From positions 750 to 9,929 of the forward strand of contig DIHI01000111.1 in assembly GCA_002420085.1 (NCBI GenBank): DNA of 9,180 nt, in the 5' to 3' direction. The stretch's first letter is position 1; each line of letters starts with the position of its first letter. This document shows positions 6,099-9,180 of the stretch, one piece after another. Source of the DNA: Lysobacterales bacterium UBA5700. Its GTDB lineage: Bacteria; Pseudomonadota; Gammaproteobacteria; Xanthomonadales; Xanthomonadaceae. A program made the translations under genes and the position numbers. The notes below the pieces were generated by a model, which was given only the letters and a program-made list of their open reading frames with translations, ran no database searches and was not told the DNA's origin.

Positions 6099-6473
6099 AT
6101 GCCCGATCGCAACGCCACGCCCCCGGTGCTGTATTTCAATCCCGACTGCTCGAAATGCCGGAACGCACTCGATCTGCTGCGTCGGCACGGCATCGAACCG
6201 ATCCTGCGTCAGTATCTCCAGCAGCCGCTCGATCAAGCCGAGGCACGCGCGATCATCACCCGGCTCGATCAGGCCGCCGGCCATCTGCTGCGCCCGGATC
6301 GGGCAGCGGCACTCGGCCTTGAGCCGACCACCCTGCCCTCGCTGGCGGTCGAGCAGGTCGTGGACCTGCTGGTCGAACATCCCGATCTGCTGCAACGGCC
6401 GGTCCTGATGGCCTCCGATCGGGCATGGCTGGCACGACCACCGGAACGGGTTCTGGAACTGTTCGACCGCTGA
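6099..6473 (+). CDS. ArsC/YfgD-family thioredoxin-fold protein (putative arsenate reductase) with CxxC site
   Basis: 124-residue cytoplasmic protein of the glutaredoxin-coupled arsenate reductase (ArsC/YfgD/Spx) family. Seen: YFNPDCSKCRNALDLLRRHG (12-31) with the catalytic cysteine C17, and arginines R65 (HLLRPD), R100 (LLQRPV) and R113 (LARPPE). These align in order and spacing with C12, R60, R94 and R107 of E. coli ArsC, so the oxyanion pocket looks kept. Unusual: the residue three after the catalytic cysteine is a second cysteine, C20, where E. coli ArsC has Ser, giving a CxxC as in Spx-type members. The usual GRPPE reads ARPPE. No arsR or arsenite pump is nearby, so a redox housekeeping role like YfgD is as likely as arsenate resistance. 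The ATG at 6099 gives the family-length N-terminus; the frame is open far upstream, but that part is antisense to rpsF. No ribosome binding site is evident. Confidence 0.85.
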   Translation: MPDRNATPPVLYFNPDCSKCRNALDLLRRHGIEPILRQYLQQPLDQAEARAIITRLDQAAGHLLRPDRAAALGLEPTTLPSLAVEQVVDLLVEHPDLLQRPVLMASDRAWLARPPERVLELFDR

Positions 6474-6490
6474 CCGCTCGCGGTTCAGCG
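6468..6490. terminator. Stem-loop shared by two convergent gene ends
   Basis: CGCTGACCG (6468-6476), loop CTCG (6477-6480) and CGGTTCAGCG (6481-6490) form a 9-bp stem with one bulged base. The TGA of the ArsC-like gene (6471-6473) is in the left arm, and the complement of the opposing gene's TGA (6485-6487) is in the right arm. Neither flank has a T-run, so it is at best an atypical bidirectional terminator or a 3'-end stabiliser. Confidence 0.4.
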
Positions 6491-8122
6491 CAGCTTGGTC
6501 GCCCGCAATGCTGCAACGCTGGCCGGCGGGTCGAAGGAATCTGCCCGCGCCAATGGCCAGAACCGTCGGAACACCGGGTGCTCCGGTGCCCCGGCGAGCA
6601 ACTCTCCCGGTTGCAGGAAGTGATGCAGGGTCTCATAGGACTGCACCTCGGTGTCCGAACGGCGCCGTACCACGTGCTCAGGCCCGATTTCGCAGGGATG
6701 TCGCAGACCGGCGGCGGCGATCAACTGGGCCAGCGCCTTGAGGGTGTTGTCGTGGTAGGCACGAACCCGCTCGGCCTTGAGTTCGACATCCAGCATGTGC
6801 CAGCGCGAGGGATCCTGGGTTGCGACGCCGCTCGGGCAACGATCGTTGTGGCAACTGCGCGCCTGGATGCAACCGAGGGCGAACATGAAGGCCCGTGCGG
6901 CATTGCACCAGTCGGCACCGAGCGCCAGGGTGCGGGCGATCATGAAGGCCGAGGTGATCTTGCCGGCGGCGCCGATCCGCACGCGGTCGCGCAGGCCGAC
7001 CCCGACCAGGGTGTTGTGGACCAGCAGCAGCGCATCGCGCAAAGGCATGCCGACCCGATTGGCGAATTCCAGCGGCGCGGCACCGGTGCCGCCCTCGCCG
7101 CCGTCAACCACGATGAAGTCCGGCCGCAGCCCGGTTTCGAGCATGGCCTTGACCATCCCGAACCACTCCCAGGGATGGCCGATCGCCAGTTTGAAGCCGA
7201 CCGGTTTGCCACCCGAACCCTGGCGCAGCCGCTCGATGAACTGGAGCAGTTCGATCGGCGTCGAGAAGGCGGTATGCCGAGCGGGAGAAATGACGTCCAG
7301 GCCGATCGGAACACCACGGGCAGCGGCGATCTCGGCATTGACCTTGGCGCCCGGCAGCACACCGCCCAGGCCCGGCTTGGCTCCCTGGGACAGCTTGATC
7401 TCGATCATCCGAACCTGATCCAGGCAGGCGTTCTCGATGTAGCGCGCCTGGTCGAAGCGGCCGTCACGATCGCGGCACCCGAAGTAACCCGAGCCGATCT
7501 CCCAGACCAGATCGCCGCCGTGCTCGCGGTGGTAGCGCGAGATCGAGCCCTCGCCGGTGTCGTGGTAGAAGCCACCGCGCGCTGCACCGGCATTCAACGC
7601 ACGGATCGCGTTCGGCGACAGCGAGCCGAAGCTCATCGCTGAGATATTGAAGACACTCGCCGAGTAGGGCCGGGCGAGCCCGGTGCCGATCTCGATCCGG
7701 AAATCGTGTCCCTCGACCTCGACCGGCGCCAGCGAGTGATTGATCCATTCGTAGCCATCGCCGTAGACGTCCAGCAGGCTGCCGAACGGTACCTTGTCGT
7801 GGATGTTCTTCGCGCGTTGATAGACCAGCGAGCGCTGTTCACGGGAAAACGGCCGCTCGTCGGTATCGGACTCGATGAAGTATTGCCGGATTTCCGGGCC
7901 GATCGATTCCAGGAAGTAGCGCAGATGAACCAGGATCGGATAGTTGCGACTGACCGTCCGACGCCGTTGCAGGATATCGCGGGCGCCGATCGCAACCAGC
8001 ACGGCAAAGCCGAGCACTGCCCACCAGGCCAGTGACATCCAGGCGGTGGCCAGGACCGCGATCGCCAGTCCGGCGAGGCTGAAGTAGAAGGCCCAACGCC
8101 CCAACGGTATCGCCAATTGCAT
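6485..8122 (-). CDS. Membrane-anchored FMN-binding glutamate synthase domain protein
   Basis: 545-residue protein of the 'FMN-binding glutamate synthase family', homologous to the FMN/iron-sulfur synthase domain of GltB but without its glutaminase domain. Two hydrophobic segments (about 11-28 and 30-46) anchor the N-terminus, followed by a basic stretch QRRRTVSR. The TIM-barrel then shows SAMSFGSLS (161-169), HDTGEGS (187-193), KLSQGAKPGLGG (243-254), GFKLAIGHP (309-317), VVDGGEGGTGAAPLEF (338-353) and AAGKITSAF (385-393). Cysteines C418, C424 and C429 have the C-x5-C-x4-C spacing of the GltB 3Fe-4S cluster and are followed by PSGVATQDP. It should be a flavin/iron-sulfur oxidoreductase at the membrane; substrate and electron partner are unknown, and true glutamate synthesis would need an ammonia source. 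The ATG at 8122 has GAGGAG 8 nt upstream; the open frame extends to 8290, but that part has no site and overlaps fumarase. Lies 125 bp after the fumarase stop. Confidence 0.93.
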   Translation of the reverse strand: MQLAIPLGRWAFYFSLAGLAIAVLATAWMSLAWWAVLGFAVLVAIGARDILQRRRTVSRNYPILVHLRYFLESIGPEIRQYFIESDTDERPFSREQRSLVYQRAKNIHDKVPFGSLLDVYGDGYEWINHSLAPVEVEGHDFRIEIGTGLARPYSASVFNISAMSFGSLSPNAIRALNAGAARGGFYHDTGEGSISRYHREHGGDLVWEIGSGYFGCRDRDGRFDQARYIENACLDQVRMIEIKLSQGAKPGLGGVLPGAKVNAEIAAARGVPIGLDVISPARHTAFSTPIELLQFIERLRQGSGGKPVGFKLAIGHPWEWFGMVKAMLETGLRPDFIVVDGGEGGTGAAPLEFANRVGMPLRDALLLVHNTLVGVGLRDRVRIGAAGKITSAFMIARTLALGADWCNAARAFMFALGCIQARSCHNDRCPSGVATQDPSRWHMLDVELKAERVRAYHDNTLKALAQLIAAAGLRHPCEIGPEHVVRRRSDTEVQSYETLHHFLQPGELLAGAPEHPVFRRFWPLARADSFDPPASVAALRATKLR

Positions 8123-8130
8123 GGTCCAGT

Positions 8131-8136
8131 CTCCTC
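8131..8136 (-). promoter_or_regulatory. Ribosome binding site that fixes the glutamate-synthase-domain start
   Basis: GAGGAG on the minus strand, 8 nt before the ATG at 8122. It decides between this start and the 56-codon longer reading frame beginning at 8290. The rest of the 125-bp gap (8123-8247) shows no T-run terminator and no convincing promoter, so cotranscription with fumarase is possible. Confidence 0.75.
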
Positions 8137-8247
8137 TCGATCGTTGCGTACATGGCCTGGCTCGGAACCGGTCTTGCCCGCGACCAGGAACGCGGTAGCC
8201 ACCGTGATCGTCGACTGGCTGTTGGTAGGCGCCGGACCGGCCGCTGG

Positions 8248-9180
8248 CTAGCCGAGCACCACCGGAATCCTGCCGATTCGCGACTGCCACTCGCGTGGGC
8301 CGGTCTGGTGAACAGATTGGCCGGCACTGTCGACCGCGACGGTCACCGGCATGTCCTTGACGGTGAACTCATAGATCGCCTCCATGCCCAGATCCTCGAA
8401 GCCAACCACCCGCGCGGCCTTGATCGCCTTGGACACCAGATAGGCGGCGCCGCCGACCGCCATCAGATAAACCGAGCGATGGCGCTTGATCGCTTCGATG
8501 GCGGCGGGACCGCGCTCGGCCTTGCCGATCATGCCGAGCAGTCCGGTCTCGGCGAGGATTCGGTCGGTGAACTTGTCCATCCGGGTGGCGGTGGTCGGGC
8601 CGGCCGGACCGACCACTTCATCCCGGACCGGATCGACCGGACCGACGTAGTAGATGAACTTGCCGCGCAGATCGACCGGCAGCGTTTCGCCACGGTCGAG
8701 CATCTCGACCATCCGCTTGTGGGCGGCATCGCGACCGGTCAGCAGCCTGCCACTGAGCAGCAGCACTTCACCGGGCTGCCACCCGGTGATCTCGTCGCGG
8801 CTGAGGCTGTCGAGATCGACCCGTCGGCCCTGGGTGAAGTCGTAATCGAGCTTCGGCCAGTCATCCAGGCTGGGTGGCTCCAGGGCCACCGGCCCCGAGC
8901 CATCGAGCACGAAGTGTGCATGCCGTGTAGCGGCGCAGTTGGGGATCATCGCCACCGGCAGATTGGCGGCGTGGGTGGGATAGTCCTTGACCTTGACATC
9001 GAGCACCGTGGTCAGGCCGCCCAGCCCCTGGGCACCGATGCCGAGGGCATTGACCTTCTCGTACAGTTCGAGCCGGAGTTGTTCGGCGCGATTGCCAGGG
9101 CCGCGTGCCTGCAGATCCTGAATATCGATCGGCTCCATCAACGCCTCCTTGGCCAGCAGCATGGCTTTCTCGGCGGTGCC
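8248..9180 (-). CDS. fumA: Class I (4Fe-4S) fumarate hydratase, N-terminus cut by window edge
   Basis: TCA-cycle enzyme interconverting fumarate and L-malate in the cytoplasm, single-chain iron-sulfur class. The frame is open to the window edge: six further residues (GTAEKA) precede the first in-frame ATG at 9162 and match the conserved run GTAEKAMLLAKEAL, so that ATG is internal. About 310 residues are present out of roughly 500. Seen: GIGAQGLGGLTTVLDVKVKD, then MIPNCAATRHAHF, whose cysteine is the only one in this part and lies about 228 residues from the C-terminus, equivalent to the third cluster ligand C318 of E. coli FumA. Next come SGRLLTGRDAAHKR, YYVGPVDPVRDEVVGPAGPT and ATRMDKFTD of the C-terminal domain, GMIGKAERGP, and VGGAAYLVSKAIK. 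The stop is TAG. The symbol is by class; fumA and fumB names are used interchangeably in related genomes. Confidence 0.95.
   Translation of the reverse strand, partial: GTAEKAMLLAKEALMEPIDIQDLQARGPGNRAEQLRLELYEKVNALGIGAQGLGGLTTVLDVKVKDYPTHAANLPVAMIPNCAATRHAHFVLDGSGPVALEPPSLDDWPKLDYDFTQGRRVDLDSLSRDEITGWQPGEVLLLSGRLLTGRDAAHKRMVEMLDRGETLPVDLRGKFIYYVGPVDPVRDEVVGPAGPTTATRMDKFTDRILAETGLLGMIGKAERGPAAIEAIKRHRSVYLMAVGGAAYLVSKAIKAARVVGFEDLGMEAIYEFTVKDMPVTVAVDSAGQSVHQTGPREWQSRIGRIPVVLG

Noticed and set aside
6425..7642. Plus-strand open frame of about 405 codons opposite the glutamate-synthase-domain gene
   Set aside because: The minus-strand protein has intact FMN and Fe-S motifs. The plus-strand product has no recognisable motif and would begin inside the ArsC-like gene.
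8150..8247. Inverted repeat AGCCA...TGGCT in the gap between fumarase and the glutamate-synthase-domain gene as a terminator
   Set aside because: The stem is only 5 bp with a 14-nt loop and has no T-run.
8123..8290. 56-codon N-terminal extension of the glutamate-synthase-domain protein
   Set aside because: It lacks a ribosome binding site and overlaps the end of fumarase, whereas the ATG at 8122 has GAGGAG at ideal spacing.

Overview
The window is GC-rich, densely coded chromosomal DNA from a gammaproteobacterium. It looks like the Xanthomonadales/Chromatiales side of the class, which is an inference. The signs are an aerobic ubiquinone hydroxylase pair, an rpsF-rpsR-rplI ribosomal operon without priB, a class I iron-sulfur fumarase, and a membrane-anchored glutamate-synthase-like flavoprotein. 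I see no tRNA, rRNA, insertion sequence, integrase, CRISPR array or phage gene. Nothing suggests a recently acquired island.

Layout. (1) Positions 1-2282, minus strand: ubiH and a second UbiI/UbiF-type FAD hydroxylase with an ATGA overlap; the second gene runs off the left edge. (2) Positions 2401-4458, plus strand, divergent from ubiH across a 118-bp shared regulatory region: a small multi-spanning membrane protein of the DUF6580 type, a PduO-type cob(I)alamin adenosyltransferase and a histone-deacetylase-superfamily enzyme. Gaps of 5 and 19 bp suggest one transcript. (3) Positions 4459-4706: a 248-bp convergent gap holding a strong intrinsic terminator for the minus-strand ribosomal operon. 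(4) Positions 4707-5855, minus strand: rpsF-rpsR-rplI with a leader of about 135 nt and an extended -10 promoter. (5) Positions 6099-6473, plus strand: an ArsC/YfgD-family thioredoxin-fold protein with a CxxC site. (6) Positions 6485-9180, minus strand: class I fumarase (N-terminus cut by the right edge) followed by a membrane-anchored FMN/3Fe-4S glutamate-synthase-domain protein. No gene-free stretch exceeds 300 bases; the largest gaps are 4459-4706 and 5856-6098.

Function. The UbiH pair supplies flavin monooxygenase steps of ubiquinone ring hydroxylation, the rps/rpl operon supplies ribosomal proteins bS6, bS18 and bL9, and fumarase supplies a TCA step. The least explained part is the DUF6580-adenosyltransferase-deacetylase cluster. 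I infer that the membrane protein might import cobalamin or a related molecule for the adenosyltransferase. A 9-nt direct repeat, one copy on either side of the predicted -10 box of that cluster, is a candidate operator.
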